Below are positions 24,501 through 33,890 of a DNA stretch of 64,000 nt, one piece after another. Numbering within the stretch: position 1 is the stretch's first letter; each line of letters starts with the position of its first letter. Source of the stretch: Sweltsa coloradensis (taxonomy: Eukaryota; Arthropoda; Insecta; Plecoptera; Chloroperlidae); assembly GCA_024449915.1 (NCBI GenBank), contig JAMZAV010000161.1, forward strand, positions 62,001 through 126,000, given 5' to 3'. Below the pieces are notes generated by a model, which did no database searches, was not told the DNA's origin, and saw only the letters and a program-made list of their open reading frames with translations. A program made the translations under genes and the position numbers.

Positions 24501-27500
24501 GACAGCGTTGTGCAACCCCACTGAAAATCAGTTATATAACTGAGTGGGTAGACTCATACAATTTATTTATTATTTATTTAACTAGAGTAGTGGGCAGAAA
24601 ATAACTTTTGCATAAAAAAATTCATTTTTTTTTTTTTTTTTAAATTGCGGATTGGGGAGTGGACTCCAATCTGGTTCCCCCGATTTCATCACTAATTGCT
24701 ATTTTACTACCCGATGTCATCACTAATTGCTACAGGTTCTATGTACAGTATATTTTCACTTTGAGGGCTTGACCAATCAAGAATCAAGCTAGGAATTCCT
24801 TCTACGTATGTTCTACTTGTAATAATAATACTTCATAATTAATAAACTCGTATTTAGAGTCGACCCTCTCGGTCACATTACTGATTTCCAGTGGGGTTAT
24901 TTTATTTTATTAGGTAGAAGAGCTCTTAGGTGTAAATGTTTCTAAAATACTCGTAGTTTAAATGAATGTACGTAGCTACGTACTCATTTTACTTCACAAT
25001 GCAGATGTGGTCCTTTTTAGGGGCGACTCTGCCTTATTATTAAATGTTAATGTCATACAAGTAGGTTATGTATTTTGACTATTTTCATTTTATTTTACAA
25101 ATCATTGGGCACTAGCTGTGTTGCTGTAGTACAAGGTTGTGTGATGCTTACTAACATGGGATTTTAATTTGCTATTTTAGAAGCCAACTCAAAGAAGAAA
25201 AAAGTCTATGAACAACAAGAGAACGAAGATAACCCTCTCCGTTGTCCAGTCAAACTTTATGAATTCTACCTCTCCAAATGGTAAGAGACTTGTTTATATT
25301 TCTCCTTGTTGCAAACAAAATTATAGGTTGTATGCAATTGACGCCATCGTAGTCTGATATCGCCATCGTGAGGTACCTCGTCAAACACAAATGTCAAGCC
25401 CTAGAGTGTGATTCAGCCTAGATTGAACGACCTTCTAAGTTGCATTTGTTTAAATCGGTATAACCAACACAGGAAAAATAAAATTGCTAACATCATTTTT
25501 CTACTCCGTGCGCTGCGTGCGTGTGGCGAGGTGACGAACTAGGTGTATGTCAACAGACCATTCCAAACGTTGGAGGTTATGTTTCATTAGGATACTGTCA
25601 TTGCGTGTTATGTTTTGTCACTGAGTTGTTTTGGATATTAAAATTCTTTTTCTTATATCATTGTTATTTTATTTTAATCAACACAATTCTATTTTCATAA
25701 AAATTGAACTAGGCCCTAGGGCAAGGATACTATTATACACTTCGTTCTAGCCTAGCCTAGGGCCAGGCCTAGTCTATGCAATTCTCTTTGGTGGTTGGGG
25801 GGGGGGGAAGCCTAGGCCTAGCTTCATTATGCAGCCTAGGCTAGCTAGATCTAGTCCTACATTAATAAAACAGGGAAATTCTTGTGATATGTGTTCAATT
25901 TGTGGAAACTAAGCCTAGCCTAGCATCGGCCCAACCCAGGTAGTGTAGCCTAGGCCTAGGCCTAGTATTTATATCCCTACCCCCCAAAAGGAATATAAAA
26001 ATTATTTTTTCTAAAAGCCTTAGGTCTATAACAGTTGTCTTGTACGTATTTACTGTTTAGGTACCTAGAGGCCCTACCTAATTGGTTGGCTTACTAGACT
26101 ATTTTTTTTCCCGTGCGCCCTAATAGTGCATGGCTTAGTGGCAAAGACCTACTTTACTTCAACATAAGACAATTGATAGACCTACTCATTTAATCAATAC
26201 TTAGGCTAGGCCTACATAACATTAAAATATTATTAATTAATAATTAGTCAAGCCCAGAACTCAGAAGAGCAACCAAGTAAAGAAATTAGTCAGAAACAAG
26301 ATTAAAGCAGACGACGTAGGCTAGGGCCTATCTGTGTTGTGCAGACGACAGGCCTTTAGTAATATTTTAGCTGATTGTATGAAAGTGGTATTGGGAAGAT
26401 CGCTCATTGGTCAATAAAATAAAACCATTGTTGTCAACTGTGAAAACGAATAATGACTTGACATTTGTTTGTTATTTATTACTTTCAATGAATTTGACCG
26501 TCCAGATTACATTAAATTAATCTTGTAAACAACAATTTAGTATTTGCACCGTGTATAATTCATTATTATTTTTAAAAGTACGTTTTCAATTAGACCTCCA
26601 ATTTTGTTCTAGTGGTTAACATGAAAAATGGCCACCGAACAGTGTCAAAAGGTCATTCAAAGTTGTGTGATTCGTACTCTACCAGTCACACTTTGTTTCC
26701 TAAGTGATCCTAGACCCTTTTGCCATATTGTGATTCTTAATATTATCTACAGTTTTTACTCTCCTAAATATTCATGCAATTTTGAATTTTGGTGTCATGA
26801 CGACAGTTACCTTTACCTTAGTAAATTTAATAAAAAGCTTGGCAACTACTGATTGTAAATGGAATAAACCAAAGATGGTAGCTTTTGTTTCTAGAGAATC
26901 TGTTTTGATTGGACTCCATCCACCGCTTGCTTCATGGATCAAGAGAAATTACTAAATAATTATGTTGATATCAGAGATGGGACGATTACGATCCTGATGC
27001 ATCGGTTTTGCCGATTATTGAGTGAATCGGCAAATAATTGGTTCACCGATTATTAGGTAAAATATTGCCGATTATTTAAACGCGTGATTTTAAATATCGC
27101 GGGCATATGAATGCGCTGTTGGTTGTTGGCGGCAAGCACACATCCGTTCAAGGTTGATTCCTGCTCGACTAGTCGACCAATAATATCGAAAGTCGAACTA
27201 AAGCATGATCGACTTATCATCACTACGTCACTCAACGTCACTGTCTTGGCCACTTAGATGCCAAATTACGCTCGCAATGTATACAATGCTTTGCTATTTT
27301 GTTGAATACATAAGTGTTTTAATCTGTAATTGTGTTTTGAAGCAATAAAAAGTGTCAAAATGGATGTGGTATATTGCAATAGCAGTAGCAGTTATTGCAT
27401 CAGTGAATGTCTTTGAAATGGTTTGAATTGTGTGTGTAATACCTTGTGTTTGTTGGACAGCCCGGAAAGTGTGAAGACTCGCAACGACGTGTTCTACCTT

Positions 27501-27635
27501 CTACCAGAGCGGTCGTGCGTGCCAGACAGTCCAGTTTGGTACTCCACTATGGCGCTCGGGAAGGACCCACTCATGAAGATGCTGCATCGCGTCAAGATGG
27601 TGAAAGAGATCAACATTGCGCTCTTACAGACGTAG
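15377..27635 (+). CDS. ZMYM2/3/4-like: ZMYM2/3/4-type (QRICH1-related) protein, C-terminal part, 8 exons
   Basis: Eight exons join in phase: 15377-15565, 17014-17282, 19876-20062, 20148-20273, 20616-20737, 23176-23317, 25181-25280 and 27461-27635 (stop TAG), giving about 436 residues. Every junction has AG/GT boundaries and compatible phases (1,0,1,1,0,1,2). The first two exons encode a Ser/Pro/Arg-rich, low-complexity linker with a basic nuclear-localisation-like stretch (RGRKRN...SKRGRR). From 'FGVNAWRQW' to the end is the C-terminal domain shared by ZMYM2, ZMYM3, ZMYM4 and QRICH1 (DUF3504): '[17 protein letters not shown]', '[19 protein letters not shown]', '[17 protein letters not shown]', '[15 protein letters not shown]', '[19 protein letters not shown]'. 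Family members are nuclear chromatin or transcription factors, and the domain is thought to descend from a Crypton tyrosine recombinase. The first exon starts mid-codon, so an upstream exon exists. No MYM zinc-finger exon was found in 1-15,376. The match to ZMYM2/3 wording is closer than to QRICH1, but the exact orthologue is unresolved. Confidence 0.9.
15890..16586. mobile_element. MITE with TACCGTATTGG termini in ZMYM-like intron
   Basis: TACCGTATTGGACCGAATATAGC at the left mirrors GCTATATTCGGTCGGATACGGTA at the right; flanking TA fits Tc1/mariner-type insertion. A related element is at 31037-31424. The 135-codon frame inside is not a recognised protein. Confidence 0.7.
16690..16790 (+). 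mobile_element. SINE 3' fragment
   Basis: GCGTCGGCACCGACAGAGTT, CCCACTGAAAATCAGTTTTG and TGGGTAGACTAAATA match the 3' half of the SINE at 28797-29285. Confidence 0.6.
17014..17282 (+). CDS. ZMYM2/3/4-like: ZMYM-like exon: basic linker plus start of C-terminal domain
   Basis: A long pyrimidine tract and TTTTTTGCAG precede the exon; donor TGG|GTGGGT follows. It encodes a Ser/Arg/Pro-rich stretch with two basic clusters (likely nuclear localisation), then '[14 protein letters not shown]', the opening motif of the ZMYM/QRICH1 C-terminal domain. It leaves in phase 0, matching the next exon. Confidence 0.88.
17283..19130. other. ZMYM-like intron, repeat fragments
   Basis: Holds homopolymer C runs (17338 and 18932), SINE-like fragments on the minus strand near 18131 and 18390, and a tRNA-like B box GGGTTTAAATCCC at about 18745 followed by T-rich sequence. 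No further exon is needed by the phases. Confidence 0.5.
19131..19170 (-). ncRNA. tRNA-like B-box fragment
   Basis: Minus strand GCGTTCGAATCCCGCGTAAA matches the fragment at 60785-60850; probably a SINE head remnant. Confidence 0.3.
19876..20062 (+). CDS. ZMYM2/3/4-like: ZMYM-like exon: domain helix region
   Basis: Acceptor TTCACCAG, donor TTAG|GTATGA. It encodes '[15 protein letters not shown]', then '[20 protein letters not shown]' and '[12 protein letters not shown]', conserved landmarks of the family. 187 bases, phase 0 in, phase 1 out. Confidence 0.92.
20148..20273 (+). CDS. ZMYM2/3/4-like: ZMYM-like exon: IQQYLFEN...IFTDPYY
   Basis: Acceptor TTGTTACAG, donor CAAC|GTAAGT. It is separated from the previous exon by an 85-base intron, the shortest in the gene. 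It encodes the diagnostic '[11 protein letters not shown]...[11 protein letters not shown]' segment. Phase 1 in and out. Confidence 0.92.
20616..20737 (+). CDS. ZMYM2/3/4-like: ZMYM-like exon: VEEEHLW...LMFFNTKHF
   Basis: Acceptor GCTCTTGCAG, donor ACG|GTAAGT. It encodes '[18 protein letters not shown]' followed by '[17 protein letters not shown]', among the best conserved parts of the family. Phase 1 in, phase 0 out. Confidence 0.92.
20738..23175. other. ZMYM-like intron with THAP relic and CTAGGCC runs
   Basis: A 2.4-kb intron with CTAGGCC-rich patches (21310-21600) and the THAP-type relic listed separately. A hairpin GTAGAATATCTAC lies at about 22395. No additional exon. Confidence 0.5.
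21608..22241 (+). pseudogene. THAP-domain transposon relic
   Basis: Bases 21608-21629 and 22220-22241 are 22-bp inverted repeats (CCACTGTAGAAACACCGG... / ...CCGGTGTTTCTAGAGTGG). Just inside the left end a fragment reads '[12 protein letters not shown]' in one frame and '[14 protein letters not shown]', '[14 protein letters not shown]' in the next, resembling the F-x-x-P and C-x2-H (CEDHF) parts of a THAP zinc finger. The frame break marks it as dead. THAP fingers occur in P-element-type transposases. Only the finger is visible. Confidence 0.4.
23176..23317 (+). CDS. ZMYM2/3/4-like: ZMYM-like exon: VEEHMQLSF...HWKRNP
   Basis: Acceptor TTTCCACTAG, donor TTAG|GTAAGT. It encodes '[20 protein letters not shown]' and then a variable Gly/Val/Arg-rich loop. 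142 bases, phase 0 in and phase 1 out. Confidence 0.92.
23427..23804. mobile_element. hAT-like MITE in ZMYM-like intron
   Basis: Termini TAGAGTGTTCAAA and CTTGCACACCTCTA with subterminal TTCGAA-rich sequence. Flanks CTCTTTAC (23419-23426) and CTCTTTTC (23805-23812) are 7/8 identical, an 8-bp target duplication. Confidence 0.65.
24288..24725. mobile_element. hAT-like MITE with perfect target duplication
   Basis: Inverted termini TAGGGATGACATCGGGTA / TACCCGATGTCATCACTA. Flanks ATTGCTAC at 24280-24287 and 24726-24733 are identical. A SINE 3' fragment (24516-24583) is nested inside. Confidence 0.85.
25181..25280 (+). CDS. ZMYM2/3/4-like: ZMYM-like exon: [16 protein letters not shown]
   Basis: Acceptor GCTATTTTAG, donor AAATG|GTAAGA. 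It encodes a Lys-rich spacer (SKKKK), '[20 protein letters not shown]' and 'FYLSK'; the Cys codon is split across the next intron. Phase 1 in, phase 2 out. Confidence 0.92.
25281..27460. other. Last ZMYM-like intron
   Basis: Contains CTAGGCC runs (25710-25980), a G9-10 run (25800) and a TCGGC/GCCGAT-rich patch at 26985-27210 of the kind seen in hAT-like subterminal DNA. No exon or other gene seen. Confidence 0.45.
27461..27635 (+). CDS. ZMYM2/3/4-like: ZMYM-like terminal exon
   Basis: Acceptor TTGGACAG. It completes the split Cys codon and encodes '[19 protein letters not shown]', 'VPDSPVWYS' and a final helix before TAG at 27633-27635. The acidic tail found on vertebrate ZMYM2/3 is absent. 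A candidate polyadenylation signal (AATAAA) lies about 600 bases downstream near 28230. Confidence 0.93.
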
Positions 27636-28640
27636 GCAGCTCTTGGTTAATCTGTACGACACATTAACTTCCTTCATACAACTGACGAGTTCAAACCTTG
27701 CAGTATATGACAAACTTTGAGTACCTATATGCAATGGCATATCTTTTTTTATTATCAATTTACAGTGAAAAGTGAATTGCGTACTGTACTACTACACATT
27801 AAGATGTGGCAAGGGTGTACCCTTGTACCACATCAAAAGGGCTTCTGCGCCACTTGATTCGAGTGACTTAGCCAATACTGTACTGGTGTTAAACTAGACA
27901 GTGCCATGTTAGGTTTCCAAAATGCGGGACCTGAGACTTTTAACAAGTTAGTCGTTTAATCTCGGCTTGGTCGTCGGAAAGAAAACCAAGCTGGGAAACT
28001 TTTTTACTATGTTGATGGACGAAATGGAAGTTAGCACCGAGGTTTCAGAATAGTTCACCGCTATCAAATCATTGACTTTAAGATGGTCCGATTCCACATC
28101 TGGCTCAATCCGATTCCGATTTCTGAAATTATATAGTACGATTTCAATTCTGCTGCGTTCTTACGATAGACGATCAATATAGTGTCCATCTTGGATTACA
28201 AATTTATTGTTAGCCTTGATACACGAACAATAAAATGAATAAACAGTGATGGCACCTACTGTTTTGATTGGTGATCAGCACTACTTTCCAGAGATCTGAT
28301 TGGAAGCGGCTAACTTTTATCGCTAATTTATTGCTTCTATTGCTGTGCAACCTGAATTGACCATGTACCGGGCTGCCGGTAAGCATGCTATCAAATGCAC
28401 ACCTACTCCATAGCATCATTGTTAAGACAACCATGTTGATCGTCTGTTGCATGCGTTAGATTTACCAATTTTTTTCTTTCCATCAACTCAATGGTTCTAC
28501 AATTTGTTTGCTTGAATGGCTTTGTTCTGTCAAATGCTACGCATAGGCCTTAGTCTTACTGTTGCTTGTTTTGGAGATTGATAGGGTGGTTTCTTTCTTC
28601 AGTAAACCCTTGTTAATTTAAAATCGACTACTGTATTTAG
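27636..28640. other. Probable 3' untranslated region and flank of ZMYM-like gene
   Basis: AT-rich sequence with AATAAA near 28230. The 80-codon minus frame at 28210-28452 is not recognised. Confidence 0.45.
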
Positions 28641-28796
28641 TAGGGATGTGTGAACCCACTATTTTTACTTCAAACTCGAACTTTCCCAGTTAAAAAAACG
28701 AACTTCGAACTGTATCGAACTCGAACCCAACTTGAAGGTATATCAAACCGTCATTTTAGGTAAAATAGTGATAAGTCTGGACCGGCACCTTGTTGT

Positions 28797-29285
28797 GTGG
28801 CTCGTTGGTCTTGTGGTCAGAAGGTCCAGGGTTCGATCCCCGCCAAAGTCAGAAGTTTTTTAACTTCTGATTTGGACTTAAGTCCATCAGTTCGTGTCTT
28901 AGGAGTTTGTAAACGGTGACTTTGGAGCGGTCCTAGCAACGAAGCACATAATAAATTCAGAGTTGTTCTGAATCGGCCTTGTTGATTCTGGCGCTATCCG
29001 CGGGTGTTCGCACTGTCCATACCACTGATTGCTATACTTCCTATTAAAAATATCGATCTTTGGTTGGTTATCGCTCACTCGTCGATTGCGTCGGGGCCTA
29101 CAGGGTTGGCTTGGTCGCTTTGATTTACTGTCCCCCACTGAAAATCAGTTATATAACTGAGTGAGTAAACTCTAAATACAGTTTGTAAGTTGTCCTCCTT
29201 TGTAAATCAGTTTTTATAACTGAATAGGAAAAATAAATAAATACAATAATAAATAAATAAAGTTTATTTATTTATTTAGCCTATT
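28797..29285 (+). mobile_element. tRNA-derived SINE, fullest copy
   Basis: The 5' end has box-A-like TTGGTCTTGTGG and box B GGGTTCGATCCCC, then a hairpin AGAAGTTTTTTAACTTCT. The body ends in GATTGCGTCGGGGCCTACAG, CCCACTGAAAATCAGTTATA and TAACTGAGTGAG, followed by a second tail and AAATAAATAAATACAA. 3' fragments recur at 16.7, 24.5, 37.0, 53.4 (minus), 54.4 and 58.2 kb. It appears inserted in a hAT-like sequence (TAGGGATGTGTGAACCC at 28641). Confidence 0.75.
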
Positions 29286-31036
29286 TAAGAAAGTTTGTAA
29301 CTTCTGGACCAGCACCTCCACCATCCATTTTTTTGTTTTTAAATTTGTACCTGTAAACTGAAAACCATTTTTTGCCTTGCCAAATAATATTATGTGACCG
29401 CACACCACTACAAATTTGTAAAAAAAATTTTTTTTAACTTCAAACTTTTTTTTGAACTCAAACTTAAAAAAAGTTCGAGTAAAGTGGGGTGAGGCTATTA
29501 TGCGGAGCCATTTGTCAATAGTATTTATAACATACTGTTTAAAATTTGATTGGAGTAAATAGGGGTGCAATTACAATCCATGTTTAATTCTTAACTACTG
29601 ATGAAATCCCTACAGAAACTTCTGGCATATAGGCCTAGGGGAGGGCTATATTTTAAATTTATTTTAATTCAAATTTTCAAATTCAAACTGTTTTTTAAGG
29701 GTCCCTTGAGCTTTGAATTAAAGGAGGTCTTTGGAATTGAGAACCAGTAGTACTGACTATTTAATTTCGTAATTTCGAAGGGAGGATATTCCAGTTTGAG
29801 TAAGGTTTATGGGAGACAGTATGACAGATAGATAGAAAAGCATCTTTATTTTCAAGGTGGGATTAAGGCCAGCGAGGCCTTATCTTCCATCATCCTTGTA
29901 TTATATTATAACTTTATAAGAAAGCACTGCGAGCAATTACAATCACTTACTACACATTCACTTTTCACAGCCACTATTGTGTCCATATTGTAGTCTCACA
30001 ATTCAATATTGTAATTGTATTTTTATTAAATGAATGTTTTTATAGTTAAACAACAGGTGCATCATTGTGTGTCTTAATTAAAACAATCAGCAAAGTTTTC
30101 AAAAAACAGGAATGCTTGCTCCATTATCATTGACATAGGCAGTCTAGCCATGCTAGTGCACACTTCGCACATGGCGTTGTGTTGTGATTTAGCCGTCTCA
30201 CAGCCATCTTTATTTTAACCACATTAGTATTTCATGCGCGAATGAAGGTTCAGAGTTCAAAAAGAGTTCAACTACTGTACACCACTCTCATCGCTTCAGT
30301 CATACGGTCTCCTTTAGCCCCTAAAGTCTACAGGACTAAATTCTGGACTAAAATAATCATAGGCCTAGAACTTTGAAGGTAAAATCTAAATCTTGTAAAA
30401 CACTTAAGGTATGTTTAGAATCATCTCGGCCCAAACATGCTGTGATTGACCCAAAAGCCCAAAATGGCAGATTAATGGAAACAGCTGAGAACATAATATA
30501 GTTTTGTAATAGCGTTACTGACTGAATCACTGTTGACCAATCAATGATGGAATCAAACAAGAAACAAAAACTGTAATTTAATATTTAATACAATTCAGAA
30601 GTTAAAAAATCCATCCCGATTGCCGATCGGGAGTGTTTCCAGACTAGCCAAATCAAGAAACACTGTAATTTGATAAATTATTGGAATCATTAAAATTTAA
30701 GAATGATAACAAATTTAAGAAATTATCAGAATTGGAATCCGACCATCTCTTAATCATTATATTGTACATTGCCTGTGTTAGTATTGCTGTTAAAATACTA
30801 GCCGTGCAGTTTGTGGGCATATTATAAATAATTAAAAAGCAGAATGTGGTATGAAACATAGCTACATAGTGCGTAGAGTTCGATATGAAATCGAATTCTG
30901 AGAACTTGGAATTCTTTCTTGTTGACTACAAAGCAGGCATATCTGTCTCAAGTCACATTTTATATCCAGTTTATTTGTTGGACTACGCATATCTTGCACT
31001 GCAAGTGCAAGTATTTTGAATAACATTTTGAGCTCA
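29286..31036. other. Repeat-rich intergenic DNA
   Basis: 29300-29320 has CAGCACCTCCACCA (primer-binding-site-like motif, reversed). 29830-29900 (minus) reads as a LINE-type 3' end (GCCTCGCTGGCCTTAATCCC and CTTGAAAATAAAGATG). The rest is AT-rich without genes. Confidence 0.4.
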
Positions 31037-31424
31037 AATACCGTATTGTACCGAATATAGGCCGACCTTTTTTTCATTATTTTAGGTCTTAAAATCCCTC
31101 CTCGGCTTATATGTGAGCATCGGCATTTTTACGCGCCAATTTCAAACACCAAGTTACAGCGCCGTGTGACAAGGAAATATGTGTAGTTTACTGCTTCTGT
31201 CTGGCGCTGCGCCAACAATACAGCAGGCGTGGAGGACGCGACGCTATGTCTAGGCCAACTCCAGGCCTACTGATGAGTGAAGTGTGATGCAGAACAGATG
31301 ACTGGACGATAAGAACCGATCCGCGTAGAGATAGCTCTGCGTCATTAGGTCAAATTTTGATGTCCAAAGTTAGGTGGTCGGCCTATATTCAGGGTTGGCC
31401 TATATTCAGCACAATATGGTATAT
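31037..31424. mobile_element. MITE with TACCGTATTG termini
   Basis: Left end TACCGTATTGTACCGAATATA, right end TATATTCAGCACAATATGGTA; inner GGCCGACC / GGTCGGCC also pair. Same family as 15890-16586. Confidence 0.7.
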
Positions 31425-31728
31425 CATGCCACTTGTCTGCCATATTATGTTAAAATGAATCATAGAGAAAGCAGCATAAAAGTTAGCATATTGCACCACT
31501 AATTTTTAATTTCGAGTACATACTATTTTTTTAAACGAGACTCAAACGTATTTTTTCTTGTTTTAAAGAATTAAAACGACAAAAAGGTTGGGTATTGCCT
31601 GGTAACTTACACACATTTCTTGATACTGCTGTCTCTTTTGCAGTGATGTACATTTGTAGTTTTTCTTATGTGAATATGAGGCCCTCACGATACAAGCGCT
31701 ACTCATGTGGATTGACCTGTGCATTATC

Positions 31729-32815
31729 CAGCCCTCGTCTGTTGGAGGAGCAAGAATTCCATTAAAATAAATAACGGATTAGTAATATGTAAATTCTTCA
31801 TCCAAGTCCTCAGACCTGTCTTTTGCGATCCCATTTGTCCCAAGAACGAGAGTCCTCTCTTCGACGACATTAAATTTATTTTGAGTATCCGGCAAAAGGC
31901 TTTCAGTGCTAAGTTCTGCTCAAATTGCTCTAAAGGCTATCTTGAGGACAAAAATACCCCAAATAATGTCCGTCTTCGGCGTTTGGGGCTCTGCACCAGA
32001 CCTTATACGGCTGACACAAGTCAATAAAACAAGAACAAGTTGGTTATGTTAATTGATTATTTTCAGAATCACCAGCTTGCCATCTATGTCAGCCCTCGTC
32101 TGTTGGAGGAGCAAGAATTCCATTAAAATAAATAACGGATTAGTAATATGTAAATTCTTCATCCAAGTCCTCAGACCTGTCCTTTTGCGATCCCATTTGT
32201 CCCAAGAATGGAGAGTCCTCTCTTCGACGACATTAAATTTATTTTGAGTATCCGGCAAAAGGCTTTCAATGCTAAGTTCTGCTCAAATTGCTCTAAAGGC
32301 TATCTTGAGGACAAAAATACCCCAAATAATGTCAGTCTTCGGCGTTTGGGGCTCTGCACCAGACCTTATACGGCTGACACAAGTCAATAAAACAAGAACA
32401 AGTTGGTTATGTTAATTGATTATTTTCAGAATCACCAGCTTGCCATCTATGTCAGCCCTCGTCTGTTGGAGGAGCAAGAATTCCATTAAAATAAATAACG
32501 GATTAGTAATATGTAAATTCTTCATCCAAGTCCTCAGACCTGTCTTTTGCGATCCCATTTGTCCCAAGAATGAGAGTCCTCTCTTCGACGACATTAAATT
32601 TATTTTGAGTATCCGGCAAAAGGCTTTCAGTGCTAAGTTCTGCTCAAATTGCTCTAAAGGCTATCTTGAGGACAAAAATACCCCAAATAATGTCAGTCTT
32701 CGGCGTTTGGGGCTCTGCACCAGACCTTATACGGCTGACACAAGTCAATAAAACAAGAACAAGTTGGTTATGTTAATTGATTATTTTCAGAATCACCAGC
32801 TTGCCATCTATGTCG
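31729..32815. repeat. Three-unit ~362-bp tandem repeat
   Basis: Units start at 31729, 32090 and 32453 with CAGCCCTCGTCTGTTGGAGG and end with CACCAGCTTGCCATCTATGT. Units differ by a few substitutions and 1-2 indels. Each contains a ~100-codon frame interrupted by an indel in unit 2; the first unit's upstream flank differs. Not a known protein. Confidence 0.9.
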
Positions 32816-33088
32816 AGTGCACAGCATTATGCCAATTATTATGCTTGAGAATGTGGCAGCCAGCTTGCTAAACCCATGATGCTTTGTGCACACTGTAGAT
32901 GGCACTGGCAAGTCTGAAAATTGATAAGGATGAAACCCGTCATTGGTTAAGGTAACTTTAAGTTAGTGGGAGTCATCATCATGAAGGATTGTGTTGTCCA
33001 GCCCAGCCCCTTCAGACTGGGTTAGCAGGGCTTCTACTGAGGTAACCATGTGACTATTTTTAGCAAGGTGACTTTTTGGAGACTATTT

Positions 33089-33585
33089 TTAACCCCTTAG
33101 CTGTTTATGCCGTATATATACGTCCATGCTAAACGGCATCCGTACTGTGCATGCCGTAAATATACGCGCCGCAACACTTCCCACTTCGTGTGTCTGTGCA
33201 TGCCGTATATATACGCGTATTATCGCCAGCAGCAGAGGTCTTCATTCTAGTGATTTTCGTTCTGTTATGTTGGTGGTAGATGATCGATTTTTCGAGGCTA
33301 TCCTAACGGGAATAGGAGCCTATTGCTTCATCTGTGCATAGTGGCGTCGCGTAAGGGTTGTTTATGTATTCATTACATGTCGGTTATTTTAGATTCAGAT
33401 ATAGTTTGGAGGGTGAACTGAATGATTTAATTAATTACAGTGATGATACAAAAAAATAAAGATACTTGCAAAAATGGCAAAGTAATGATAGTTTCAACTC
33501 AAGTATAAATAGGGCATTTAACCTTAAAATAAATACGCAGGGGAAGAACAACTTCTGAAAATAAATTGCAGAGTTAAGGGGTTAA
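33089..33585. mobile_element. piggyBac-like MITE flanked by TTAA
   Basis: TTAACCCCTTA at the left and TAAGGGGTTAA at the right, with TTAA at both edges as in piggyBac insertions. Its left third contains three or four copies of a GCCGTATATATACG-type palindrome. Confidence 0.75.
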
Positions 33586-33720
33586 CAATATTAGTAAAAA
33601 TGTGACTATTGGCTTTTTTCAGCAAAATGAGTAAAAATGAGACTATTTTTACTTTTAGCTGTGTTATTGCATTGGATGTTTTGTTTTGCTATGAAAGTGA
33701 CAATACTATTTCGACTATTC

Positions 33721-33890
33721 GACGCGTTTCGTCCTTCTGGGACTCGTCGGCGTCGTGGATTAAGGTAACAACTTTAAATTAGCTGCAGTTGTCATCAGCA
33801 GGTAAAAAGTTTTGTCGCCCCAGCCCTTCAGGCTGGGATTTATGTTCCTTTTGCTTTCCCAACCTGTCAACCCTTCTCCAATCTATTTGA
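33721..33890 (-). mobile_element. Penelope-type fragment with rearranged hammerhead core
   Basis: 33721-33752 carries the minus-strand core CGACGAG-TCCCAGAAGGA-CGAAAC-GCGTC, but the U of CUGA is C and the 5' stem I strand is replaced. It is followed on the plus strand by GTCGTGGATTAAGGTAAC and the arm through CCCAGCCCTTCAGGCTGGG, so the two parts are inverted relative to the intact copy. Confidence 0.6.
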
